Assembly (NCBI GenBank): GCA_900553305.1
Contig: USDI01000100.1
Location: forward strand, 1-7,675
Reading direction: 5' to 3'
DNA: 7,675 nt
From: an uncultured Lachnospiraceae bacterium
GTDB lineage: Bacteria > Bacillota > Clostridia > Lachnospirales > Lachnospiraceae
The notes under the pieces are model-generated. The model did no database searches. It was given only the letters and a program-made list of their open reading frames with translations, and was not told the origin of the DNA. Made by a program: the position numbers and the translations under genes. Shown piece after piece: positions 1-6,557 of this stretch; position 1 is the first letter of the stretch, and the number at the start of each line of letters is the position of its first letter.

Positions 1-1
1 C

Positions 2-1570
2 CAGTGCATTGCTATACTGGCATACGCGTCAAGAACAACGGATCTGACAAAGTTCCGCTGGACAGATACCACGTGGATGAAGGAACGTGATCTGAAGGAT
101 TATAATAAAGAGCCAATGGCAATTTATGAGTGTCATATTGGTTCCTGGATGCGTCATCCACGTCCGGAAGAGCAGGGATTCTACAATTATCGTGAGTTTG
201 CAGACCGCATTGTGGAATACCTGACAGAAATGAAATATACTCATATTGAATTGATGGGAATTGCTGAGCATCCGTTTGATGGATCCTGGGGATATCAGGT
301 GACTGGATACTATGCACCGACCTCCCGTTACGGAACGCCGGACGATTTCATGTATCTCATCAATCAGCTGCATAAGCATCACATCGGTGTAATTCTGGAT
401 TGGGTTCCGGCTCACTTTGCAACCGATGCCCATGGACTTGGACGGTTTGATGGAGAATGTATTTTTGAACATCCGGATCCGCGTCTGGGAGAACATCCGG
501 ACTGGGGAACCAAGATTTTTAATTACGGAAAGACGGAAGTAAAGAACTTCCTGATTGCCAATGTATTATTCTGGATCCGTAAGTTCCATATTGATGGAAT
601 CCGTGTCGATGCGGTTGCATCCATGCTTTATCTCGATTACGGAAAGAAAGAGGGGCAGTGGGTTCCCAACAAATATGGGGATAACAAGAATCTGGAAGCC
701 ATTGAATTCTTTAAGCATCTGAATTCCGTTGTCCGTGGAACGTATCCCGGATTCCTTACAATTGCGGAGGAATCTACCGCCTGGCCCAAGGTAACCGGTA
801 AGATAGAAGACGGTGGACTTGATTTTTCCTTTAAGTGGAACATGGGATGGATGCATGATTTCTGCGAATATATGAAGCTGGATCCGTATTTCCGTAAGGA
901 TAACCACTATGCCATGACGTTTGCCATGACCTATAATGACAGTGAGAATTATATTCTTCCCCTGTCACACGATGAGGTCGTTCATCTGAAGTGCTCCATG
1001 GTCAATAAGATGCCCGGATATAAGACCGACAAATATGCGAATCTCCGTGCGGGCTATGCATATATGCTTGGTCATTCCGGTAAGAAGCTTCTGTTCATGG
1101 GACAGGACTTCGGACAGGAAAGAGAGTGGAGTGAAGCAAGGGAGCTTGACTGGTTCCTTCTTCAGGAGGATCTGAACAGGGGACTTCATGATTATGTGAA
1201 GAATTTACTGGAGCTTTACAACAAATATCCGTGCCTGTATGAGATTGATAACAGCTGGGACGGATTTGAATGGCTGAATTGTGATGATAAGGACAGAAGT
1301 ACATACAGCTTTTTCCGTAAGGCATCCAATGGTAAGAATAACCTTATGTTTATCATTAATATGACTCCGATGAAATGGGAGAATTACAAGGTCGGTGTCC
1401 CGAAGAAAAAGAAATATAAGCTTTTGTTAAACAGTGATGATGTCCGGTTTGGAGGACAGGGTATGGAAGTACCTGCGGAAATCACTTCAGTAAAGGAAAG
1501 CTGTGATTACCGTAATTACAGCCTGACCCTGGATCTGCCTCCGTACAGTGCGCTGATCTTTGTGTTTTAG
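2..1570 (+). CDS. glgB: 1,4-alpha-glucan branching enzyme GlgB, C-terminal part (5' truncated by window)
   Basis: Cytoplasmic GH13 enzyme (EC 2.4.1.18) that cuts alpha-1,4 glucan and re-attaches the piece through alpha-1,6 bonds during glycogen synthesis. The frame is open from base 2 to the TAG at 1568-1570, giving 522 residues; the N-terminal CBM48 part of the usual 620-760 residue enzyme lies outside. Visible GH13 motifs in order: DWVPAHF (region I, about 398-418), GIRVDAV with the nucleophile Asp at 608-610 (region II), IAEES with the acid/base Glu at 767-769 (region III), and LSHDEV with the third catalytic Asp at 971-973 (region IV). The motif GSWGYQVTGYYAPTSRYG is typical of branching enzymes rather than amylases. 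A C-terminal beta domain ends in DLPPYSALIF. The ATG at 77 is internal: residues encoded upstream (ASRTTDLTKFRWTDTTW) continue the family alignment. The first roughly 10 residues fit the family less well. No other glycogen gene is visible. Confidence 0.96.
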   Translation, partial: QCIAILAYASRTTDLTKFRWTDTTWMKERDLKDYNKEPMAIYECHIGSWMRHPRPEEQGFYNYREFADRIVEYLTEMKYTHIELMGIAEHPFDGSWGYQVTGYYAPTSRYGTPDDFMYLINQLHKHHIGVILDWVPAHFATDAHGLGRFDGECIFEHPDPRLGEHPDWGTKIFNYGKTEVKNFLIANVLFWIRKFHIDGIRVDAVASMLYLDYGKKEGQWVPNKYGDNKNLEAIEFFKHLNSVVRGTYPGFLTIAEESTAWPKVTGKIEDGGLDFSFKWNMGWMHDFCEYMKLDPYFRKDNHYAMTFAMTYNDSENYILPLSHDEVVHLKCSMVNKMPGYKTDKYANLRAGYAYMLGHSGKKLLFMGQDFGQEREWSEARELDWFLLQEDLNRGLHDYVKNLLELYNKYPCLYEIDNSWDGFEWLNCDDKDRSTYSFFRKASNGKNNLMFIINMTPMKWENYKVGVPKKKKYKLLLNSDDVRFGGQGMEVPAEITSVKESCDYRNYSLTLDLPPYSALIFVF

Positions 1571-1608
1571 GTCATCTGCCCGGTTTATTTTTAAATCAGG
1601 GAAATGGT

Positions 1609-1635
1609 TAAGAAATCAAAATAATATGCCGAAAT
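1609..1635 (+). promoter_or_regulatory. Sigma28 (FliA/SigD)-type promoter for the flagellar cluster
   Basis: TAAG (1609-1612), 15 nt, then GCCGAAAT (1628-1635) resembles the flagellar sigma28 pattern TAAA-N15-GCCGATAA: three of four bases at -35 and a GCCGA core at -10. It lies in the only gap between glgB and the flagellar genes, on the correct strand. The predicted start, about 1641-1643, falls inside the upstream arm of the glgB terminator. Assignment is by motif only. Confidence 0.6.
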
Positions 1636-1636
1636 A

Positions 1637-1670
1637 AAGGGTGAATGTGAAAGCATTCGCCCTTATTTTT
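1637..1670 (+). terminator. Rho-independent terminator of glgB
   Basis: The arms AAGGGTGAATG (1637-1647) and CATTCGCCCTT (1654-1664) pair over 11 positions with one T-G wobble, around a 6-nt TGAAAG loop. The sequence ATTTTT follows. This is a classic intrinsic terminator 67 nt past the glgB stop. It overlaps the probable start site of the downstream flagellar promoter. Confidence 0.88.
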
Positions 1671-1682
1671 AATTACCTTTTT

Positions 1683-1687
1683 AGGAG
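1683..1687 (+). promoter_or_regulatory. Ribosome binding site for the 957-residue flagellar-locus protein
   Basis: AGGAG lies 9 nt before the ATG at 1697, which fixes this start. No alternative in-frame start with a comparable site is seen upstream. Confidence 0.75.
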
Positions 1688-1696
1688 ATTTACTCT

Positions 1697-4570
1697 ATGA
1701 ACGTTTATTTTCCTGGTGCGGAAACGGATTCCGCAAAGCCAAGTATAAATGTTGACAGAGCCACAACTGCATACCGTGCTTCCACCCGGAACGCAGAACG
1801 GGCAGGAAGAAGTTCATTTGCATTAGACATTTCTGGCACAGTTACGGATAACAGCGCTTACGCAGGTCACGGAAGGACCGCAGAAGAGGTTATGCGGATG
1901 GCGGGACAAGAGGATATTCAGGCTCGTCGTGACTATATGGCAGTAATGTCTAATTGTATGTCCGATGAAGATTTTGCGAAGCTGCAAAAGGAAGGCTTTC
2001 ATCCGGGAAGTACGGAAATTGACACGGTTGTGACCATTGTCGATCATATAAAAGCGGCACTTGTAAAGGGTGGAACAGAGGTGGTCGGGTATACCGATAC
2101 TTTAAGTGACGAAGAACTTTGCAAGATCACGGGGTCAGAAAGCTTTGCCAATGAACTGAAAGATCAGTTCCGCGACCGTGACATTCCACTGACCGAAGAG
2201 AATGTGCGGGCCGTAACCGATACTTATGAACAGATTAAGAATATTTCAGAGCTTTCGGAGGGTTCGGAGAAGTACATGTTGGAAAACCGGATGGAACCCA
2301 CGCCGGAGGATCTTTATACCGCACAATATTCTGCACCGCAGAATGGCAGCCGTCAGGGCACAGGCTATTATGCGGATGGAACCGTGAACGGCTATTATGC
2401 GAAGAAGCCCGAACAGATTGATCTGGAAGCACTGCTTCCCCAGATCGTAAAGGTGATCAAAGATGCCGGACTGGAAGTATCCGAAGAAACCATCGGGCAG
2501 GCACAGTGGCTGATTGAAAAGGGAATTCCATTGGATGAGGAATCCATGCAGCGCTTACATAAGCTCGAAACGATTGAGTTTCCGATCCACATGGAGGACT
2601 ATCTCAACAGTGTGACCGCAGCGATTGCAGATGGCATTCCGGTGAAAAATGCAGACCTTACCCGTAAGGAAACCTATCTGGAGGAAGTCCGGGGGAAGCG
2701 TCAGTTGGAAGAGACCAGACTTCAGATGTCCTTTGAAGCCAATTTGAAATTATTACGAAGCGGATATCAGTTGGATACGGCTTCGGTTGAAGAAACGGTG
2801 AAGCTCTTAAAGCAGCTTGAGGATCAGCTTTCTTTAAGCCTGACAGGGGAAGAGGACGTGGTTCAGGCGAAAGAGAAGTTATCCCTGTTTGACCAGTCCA
2901 TGGAGCTCATCCAGAGTATCCGTACCGCACCGGTCTCTTTCGTGGAACAGATTGAACCTGAGGATACGTTAAAGGAGATCGCGGATACCGGAGAAGCGCA
3001 GCGCCGTACTTATGAAAAGGCATCCCAGAGCTACGAAGAGCTGATGACCGCACCGAGAAAGGATCTGGGCGATCAGATTACAAAGGCTTTCCGGAATGTG
3101 GATGATCTTCTTGACGAACTGAACCTTGCAACAACCGAGGAAAACCGCAGAGCGGTCCGGATCCTTGGTTACAACCAGATGGAAATTAACGAAGAGAACA
3201 TTACGAAGGTCAAGGAAAAGGATACATTGCTGACCGGTGTCATCCGTGAGATGAAGCCGGGTAAGGTATTACAGATGATCCGTAAGGGTGTGAATCCCAT
3301 TTCCATGAAATTAGAGGATCTGGATACGTTCTTAAAAGAAAATAAAGACACCGCAGATGACATGGAATCCTACAGCAAGTTCTTATACAGGCTGGAACAG
3401 GATCATGATATTACCGAAGAGGAGCGCAGCGCATACATCGGTATTTACCGTCTGATGCATCAGATCGAAAAGAACGATGCGGCTCCCCTGGGAGCGGCCA
3501 TGCAGGCAGATATGGAGCTGACACTTGAAAACCTGCTCACGGCTCTGCGCAGTACGAAAAAGGAAGCATCCAGGAAGCTGGATTACCGGGTGGATAATAA
3601 CTTTGGTGGTGTGACGGCCAAAGAAAGTGCGATCGAATCCATTACTTCCCAGATTGAAAAAGGTTATGCCGGAGACACCGCAGATTTTTATACGCTTTTG
3701 GATGAGGCAGGAAGTGAGGAAGCGCAGAAAGAATACGAGCAGGAGCTTTATGAGGAAGTAAGAAATGCCTATAAGTGTGAAGTCGATGTACTGCAGCAGT
3801 TAAGTGATTATGGACAGTCCGTTACCGCAGATCATCTGATGGCAATGGATACCCTGTTAAACGCATCTGCTGAAAGCTTCCGGAAGATGAATGATCTTCT
3901 GAAAAATAAAGAGGAAAAACAGAATTTCATTGCAAAGCATGGCGAAGAAATCCTGCGGCATATGAACAGCCGGGAAGAAACGGCACAGACCTACGAGAAA
4001 ATGACAGAAGAAATTCAGGATACGTTTGAACAGGAGGCCTTTGATCCGGAAGATGACCATATCCGATATTCTTCAGACATTCGCAGCATGACCGGATTTT
4101 ATAAGCAGATGGGTCTGATGAAATCTCTGGCAAGAGAAGAGAATTATGAGATACCGCTTGAGATCGATGGAACACTTACGGCGATTAATTTAAAGGTGAT
4201 TCATAACGCAGAGGAAGAGGGAAAGGTAGCAATTACATTTACCTCGGAGCCTTTTGGGAAGACAGCAGCGGAATTCAGAATGACCGAACAGGGACTGAGC
4301 GGCTATTGTACCTGTGAGAAGGAAGTAGGAAGAGCACTTTTAGAAGAGCATAAGGATGAGTGGAAAGAACAGCTTACCCGGGAAGAGATTCAGCCGGGGG
4401 CAATTTATTTCACGAAGACCAGTGGCTTAAATCTTAAGGATTTTAATAAAAACCAGACGAAAGAACAAAAATCAGACAGCAAAGCAGACTCCGCACAACT
4501 CTATCGGGCAGCGAAAACGTTTATTGAGTTTGTCAGACAGACTGGGGATACAGAAAGGAAGAGCATATGA
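1697..4570 (+). CDS. Large repeat-rich flagellar-locus protein (DUF6240-like, FliK-like C-terminal segment)
   Basis: A 957-residue, acidic, largely helical protein without a signal peptide or membrane segment. I believe it belongs to the uncharacterised DUF6240 group seen beside Lachnospiraceae flagellar genes; this rests on recall, not a search. Residues 1-60 are low-complexity (MNVYFPGAETD...). Between about 160 and 725 a short helical motif recurs: PLTEENVRAV (164-173), VSEETIGQAQWLI then IPLDEES (261-283), TTEENRRAVRIL then MEINEEN (479-501), and DITEEERSAYIGIYRL (571-586). About 815-895 alternates beta-rich stretches (IPLEIDGTLTAINLKV, EGKVAITFTSEPFGK) and a final amphipathic helix, a layout resembling the C-terminal domain of hook-length control protein FliK. 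Its TGA overlaps the flagellin ATG in ATGA, so translation is probably coupled. A sigma28-like promoter lies upstream. Function unknown; a role in flagellar assembly or export is inferred from position and the C-terminus. Confidence 0.85.
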   Translation: MNVYFPGAETDSAKPSINVDRATTAYRASTRNAERAGRSSFALDISGTVTDNSAYAGHGRTAEEVMRMAGQEDIQARRDYMAVMSNCMSDEDFAKLQKEGFHPGSTEIDTVVTIVDHIKAALVKGGTEVVGYTDTLSDEELCKITGSESFANELKDQFRDRDIPLTEENVRAVTDTYEQIKNISELSEGSEKYMLENRMEPTPEDLYTAQYSAPQNGSRQGTGYYADGTVNGYYAKKPEQIDLEALLPQIVKVIKDAGLEVSEETIGQAQWLIEKGIPLDEESMQRLHKLETIEFPIHMEDYLNSVTAAIADGIPVKNADLTRKETYLEEVRGKRQLEETRLQMSFEANLKLLRSGYQLDTASVEETVKLLKQLEDQLSLSLTGEEDVVQAKEKLSLFDQSMELIQSIRTAPVSFVEQIEPEDTLKEIADTGEAQRRTYEKASQSYEELMTAPRKDLGDQITKAFRNVDDLLDELNLATTEENRRAVRILGYNQMEINEENITKVKEKDTLLTGVIREMKPGKVLQMIRKGVNPISMKLEDLDTFLKENKDTADDMESYSKFLYRLEQDHDITEEERSAYIGIYRLMHQIEKNDAAPLGAAMQADMELTLENLLTALRSTKKEASRKLDYRVDNNFGGVTAKESAIESITSQIEKGYAGDTADFYTLLDEAGSEEAQKEYEQELYEEVRNAYKCEVDVLQQLSDYGQSVTADHLMAMDTLLNASAESFRKMNDLLKNKEEKQNFIAKHGEEILRHMNSREETAQTYEKMTEEIQDTFEQEAFDPEDDHIRYSSDIRSMTGFYKQMGLMKSLAREENYEIPLEIDGTLTAINLKVIHNAEEEGKVAITFTSEPFGKTAAEFRMTEQGLSGYCTCEKEVGRALLEEHKDEWKEQLTREEIQPGAIYFTKTSGLNLKDFNKNQTKEQKSDSKADSAQLYRAAKTFIEFVRQTGDTERKSI
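4554..4570 (+). promoter_or_regulatory. Flagellin ribosome binding site inside the upstream gene, with ATGA stop/start overlap
   Basis: AAAGGAAG (4554-4561) lies 5 nt before the flagellin ATG (4567-4569) and is translated as part of the preceding gene. The two genes share ATGA (4567-4570). This arrangement normally gives translational coupling. It is unusual for flagellin, which is most often made from a strong stand-alone leader. Confidence 0.8.
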
Positions 4571-5667
4571 GAATTAATTTTAACGCATCAGCAGTCATTG
4601 CAAATAACGCATTAAACCGGAACGATAACCGCCTGCAGGCTTCCCTTGCAAGATTGTCCTCCGGACTTAAGATCGTCAATGCCAAGGATAATCCGTCGGG
4701 TCTTGCAATGTCCAAGAGACTGAATGCACAGATCAAGGGACTCGATCAGGCCAGTGATAACGCCGGAGACGGCATTTCCATTATTGAAATCGCGGATGGT
4801 GCGATGTCCGAAATGCATGAGATTTTACAGCGAATCAATGAGCTTGCCGTAAAGGGAAGTACCGGGACTATTACGGATGATGACCGTAAGCTGATTCAGG
4901 ATGAAGCAAGTCAGTTAAAGCAGGAACTTACCAGAATTTCCGAAACAGTAGAGTTTAACGGTCAGACCATTCTGGACGGATCCTTTGACTTAAGAGGCTA
5001 CAGCAACAAGCAGAATGCCAAGGTGGCTTACTATAGTGATGAGATTCTGACCGGAACCTATACGATCAATAAACTGGGTGTTGAATATAATACGGATGGA
5101 ACCATTAAGGAAGTAACCACGAAGACTTTTGGAAATGGCTTTCCGCAGGATGCAGATGTAACTTCGATTGATGGAAATATTGTGACAATTGCCGGATCCG
5201 GTAATTTTGAGTTAAAGCTGCGCCTGACAAATGATACTTCATTTACCGGTCTTAATCTGGATTTGGAAGGCTTTTGTGCCATGGATATGCAGATCGGAGC
5301 AAATGAAGGACAGCAGCTTGGCATCCGTATTCCAAAGATGTCCTTAGAGAATATGGGAATTTCAAACGTAGATTTAAGTACCGCAGAGGGAGCGAACGAA
5401 GGAATTGACAAGGTAGACGAAGCGATTAAGTATGTATCTGCCAGCAGGAGCCGTCTGGGCGCATATCAGAACCGCCTGGAGCATACGGTGAACAATCTGG
5501 ATGTATCCAGTGAAAATATGACGGCTGCTTATTCCAGAATCATGGATGTGGATATGGCAGAGGAAATGACCGAATACACAACCGTTCAGATTTTGTCCCA
5601 GGCAAGTACTTCCATGCTTGCACAGGCCAATGAACGTCCGTCCCAGGTACTGCAGCTTTTACAATAA
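4567..5667 (+). CDS. Flagellin (flagellar filament protein)
   Basis: Structural subunit of the flagellar filament, exported unfolded by the flagellar type III apparatus. It has 366 residues. The N-terminal D0/D1 region (1-140) carries LARLSSGLKIVNAKDNPSGL and DNAGDGISIIEIADGAMSEM, and the C-terminal D1/D0 region (about 275-366) ends SMLAQANERPSQVLQLL, both diagnostic of flagellins rather than hook-junction FlgL. The central variable part is short (about 141-235); MQIGANEGQQLGI (241-253) marks the return to the conserved core. The D1 segment LQRINELAVKG (87-97) matches the helix recognised by TLR5, with Arg and Leu kept but Lys at the usual Gln position. The N-terminus MRINFNASAV differs from the common MVVQHN start. 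One cysteine (237) is present. The ATG overlaps the upstream stop, and a FliS-like chaperone gene follows. I give no symbol because Lachnospiraceae carry several flagellin paralogues. Confidence 0.96.
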   Translation: MRINFNASAVIANNALNRNDNRLQASLARLSSGLKIVNAKDNPSGLAMSKRLNAQIKGLDQASDNAGDGISIIEIADGAMSEMHEILQRINELAVKGSTGTITDDDRKLIQDEASQLKQELTRISETVEFNGQTILDGSFDLRGYSNKQNAKVAYYSDEILTGTYTINKLGVEYNTDGTIKEVTTKTFGNGFPQDADVTSIDGNIVTIAGSGNFELKLRLTNDTSFTGLNLDLEGFCAMDMQIGANEGQQLGIRIPKMSLENMGISNVDLSTAEGANEGIDKVDEAIKYVSASRSRLGAYQNRLEHTVNNLDVSSENMTAAYSRIMDVDMAEEMTEYTTVQILSQASTSMLAQANERPSQVLQLLQ

Positions 5668-5676
5668 GGGAATCAA

Positions 5677-5707
5677 AGTAACGATACGGAACAGTTACGA
5701 GTAACGA
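5677..5707 (+). repeat. Repeated AGTAACGA with inverted GTTAC before fliS
   Basis: AGTAACGA occurs at 5677-5684 and 5700-5707, with GTTAC at 5694-5698 between them. GTTAC can pair either with GTAAC at 5678-5682 (11-nt loop, which contains GGA) or with GTAAC at 5701-5705 (2-nt gap). The second copy abuts the fliS Shine-Dalgarno sequence. The pairings are mutually exclusive and could modulate FliS translation; the function is inference. Confidence 0.5.
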
Positions 5708-5719
5708 GGTGATGATCGG

Positions 5720-6196
5720 ATGACAAAGGAAATGAAACAGAATTATACGTTGCGCATTTCACAGGCGAATAAATCAGAGCTTGTAGTAATTATTTATGAA
5801 ATGCTGCTGACTTACATAGAAGACGCAAGGACTGCTCATGCGGATGGTGATACCGGGTTGTTTGCGGGATCCCTGCGCAAGGCAGAGAACTGTATTCGTG
5901 AGCTGATGGCTTCCCTGCATATGGATTATGTTCTTGCGGGCAATCTCCTCAGTCTCTATGTATATGCTGTGAAGCTTTTATCCAAAGCAAAGCTCCATAA
6001 CAGTACGAAGGAGCTTGCTGAGGTAGAAAAGATGATGCGTAAGCTTCACGATGCTTATGCTGCGGTCAGCAGGGAAGATACCTCCGATTCTGTTATGGAG
6101 AATACACAGACTGTTTATGCAGGACTTACTTATGGAAAAAATCAGTTAATGGAGAGCCTCAGCAATGAGGGAAGTCTCCGCGGTCTGCGGGTTTGA
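5720..6196 (+). CDS. fliS: FliS-like flagellin export chaperone with a C-terminal extension
   Basis: Cytoplasmic helical-bundle chaperone that binds the disordered C-terminal D0 region of flagellin, prevents premature polymerisation and delivers it to the export gate. It has 158 residues, against about 120-135 for typical FliS. Family hallmarks: the N-terminal tyrosine-containing helix (NYTLRISQANKSELVVIIYE, residues 8-27), IRELMASLHMDY (59-70), LLSLYVYAVKLL (76-87), and a last helix ELAEVEKMMRKLHDAY (98-113). Residues about 120-158 extend the core and include VYAGLTYGKNQL, a tail I associate with Lachnospiraceae FliS-like proteins from memory. The start is set by AGGTGA at 5707-5712, 7 nt before the ATG. 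It follows flagellin by 52 nt, probably in the same transcript. Its last 51 nt overlap the end of the opposite-strand DUF2508 gene. Confidence 0.88.
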   Translation: MTKEMKQNYTLRISQANKSELVVIIYEMLLTYIEDARTAHADGDTGLFAGSLRKAENCIRELMASLHMDYVLAGNLLSLYVYAVKLLSKAKLHNSTKELAEVEKMMRKLHDAYAAVSREDTSDSVMENTQTVYAGLTYGKNQLMESLSNEGSLRGLRV

Positions 6197-6427
6197 GCAA
6201 AGTAAATCAGCCTGCGCCATAAGGAACTGATAGCGTTTCATAATGGCATTTACTTCATAGATATAGCAATCGATTAAATCGGGTTCTGTGACATTGTCGA
6301 AACCGGAGTAGGCAATTTCCAGTGCCCGTTTTGTTTTTTCAAGATCGGATAAAAGCGCATTTCTTTTCATTTCATGCTCACTGATTGTACGGTTTGCAGC
6401 ATTTGTTCTGCCGAAATACATTTTCAT
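6146..6427 (-). CDS. DUF2508 (YaaL-like) family protein
   Basis: Small soluble protein of 93 residues and unknown molecular function. The stretch EKTKRALEIAYSGFDNVTEP (30-49) followed by DLIDCYIYEVNAIMKRYQFL (50-69) matches the conserved core of the DUF2508 family, of which B. subtilis YaaL is the known member. In B. subtilis yaaL sits between recR and bofA on one strand. Here it is still next to bofA but divergent from it, and recR is not seen. The start at 6427 is supported by GAAGGGGAA 9 nt upstream on the minus strand; a second in-frame ATG two codons later has poorer spacing. The last 17 codons including the stop lie within the end of the fliS gene on the other strand. Confidence 0.82.
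   Translation of the reverse strand: MKMYFGRTNAANRTISEHEMKRNALLSDLEKTKRALEIAYSGFDNVTEPDLIDCYIYEVNAIMKRYQFLMAQADLLCSNPQTAETSLIAEALH
6157..6190. other. Two adjacent hairpins inside the convergent fliS/DUF2508 overlap
   Basis: CCTCA-GCAA-TGAGG (6157-6170; 5-bp stem, GNRA-type loop on the + strand) and CCGC-GGTCT-GCGG (6178-6190; 4-bp stem) lie in the stretch coding on both strands. No T-run follows in + orientation, so they are not textbook intrinsic terminators. They could slow or stop convergent transcription, or be chance consequences of codon content. Confidence 0.35.
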
Positions 6428-6450
6428 AACTTCATTCCCCTTCTGTTATT

Positions 6451-6479
6451 TTTATATCCTATGTAATTGTTTAGGAAAA
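6451..6479 (-). promoter_or_regulatory. Weak candidate sigmaA promoter for the DUF2508 gene
   Basis: On the minus strand, TATAAA (+ coordinates 6451-6456) lies 17 nt downstream of TTTTCC (6474-6479). The -10 is good, the -35 poor. The spacing and position 24 nt from the ATG are acceptable. AT-richness makes chance matches likely. Confidence 0.3.
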
Positions 6480-6484
6480 AATTA

Positions 6485-6517
6485 CCTGTTGTTCTATGAG
6501 TATAAGCATAAAACAGG
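6485..6517. repeat. Inverted repeat CCTGTT/AACAGG in the DUF2508-bofA divergent region
   Basis: CCTGTT (6485-6490) and AACAGG (6512-6517) are perfect 6-bp inverted arms 21 nt apart. Inner arms TATG (6495-6498) and CATA (6507-6510) add to the dyad. It overlaps the -35 and spacer of the proposed bofA promoter, so an operator role is possible but unproven. Confidence 0.35.
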
Positions 6518-6534
6518 AATCTTATACATACGAT
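6506..6534 (+). promoter_or_regulatory. SigmaE-type (mother-cell sporulation) promoter for bofA
   Basis: GCATAAA (6506-6512), 14 nt, then CATACGAT (6527-6534) resembles the sporulation sigmaE pattern KMATATT-N14-CATACANT: five of seven at -35 and seven of eight at -10. bofA of B. subtilis is a sigmaE-regulon gene. The predicted start near 6541 places the RBS at 6545-6550 just inside the mRNA. It excludes the longer reading from the ATG at 6489. Confidence 0.5.
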
Positions 6535-6557
6535 GGAAGAGAAAGGGAGGACAGGAT

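Noticed and set aside
1..90. Frame 1 reads a protein-like stretch (GIRVKNNGSDKVPLDRYH) before a stop at 88-90, suggesting a frameshift in glgB
   Set aside because: Frame 2 over the same bases gives ASRTTDLTKFRWTDTTW, which leads directly into the GlgB core and fits the family there. The roughly 25 bases before that are too short to judge.
29..496. 155-residue minus-strand ORF opposite glgB, and the other minus-strand ORFs within it
   Set aside because: They lie antisense to strongly conserved GH13 motifs, have no convincing ribosome site and resemble no family I know.
3927..4175. Minus-strand ORFs opposite the large flagellar-locus gene and flagellin
   Set aside because: Shadows of real coding sequence, with cysteine-, serine- and proline-rich compositions typical of antisense reading.
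4567..5667. Hook-filament junction protein FlgL as identity of the 366-residue gene
   Set aside because: The C-terminal ERPSQVLQLL and D1 LQRINELAVK signatures, plus the following fliS, point to flagellin.
6489..6557. Upstream ATG that would extend BofA by 23 residues
   Set aside because: It has no ribosome site and would start before the proposed sigmaE promoter. The extension is basic and unlike the family, whereas the ATG at 6558 has a strong RBS.
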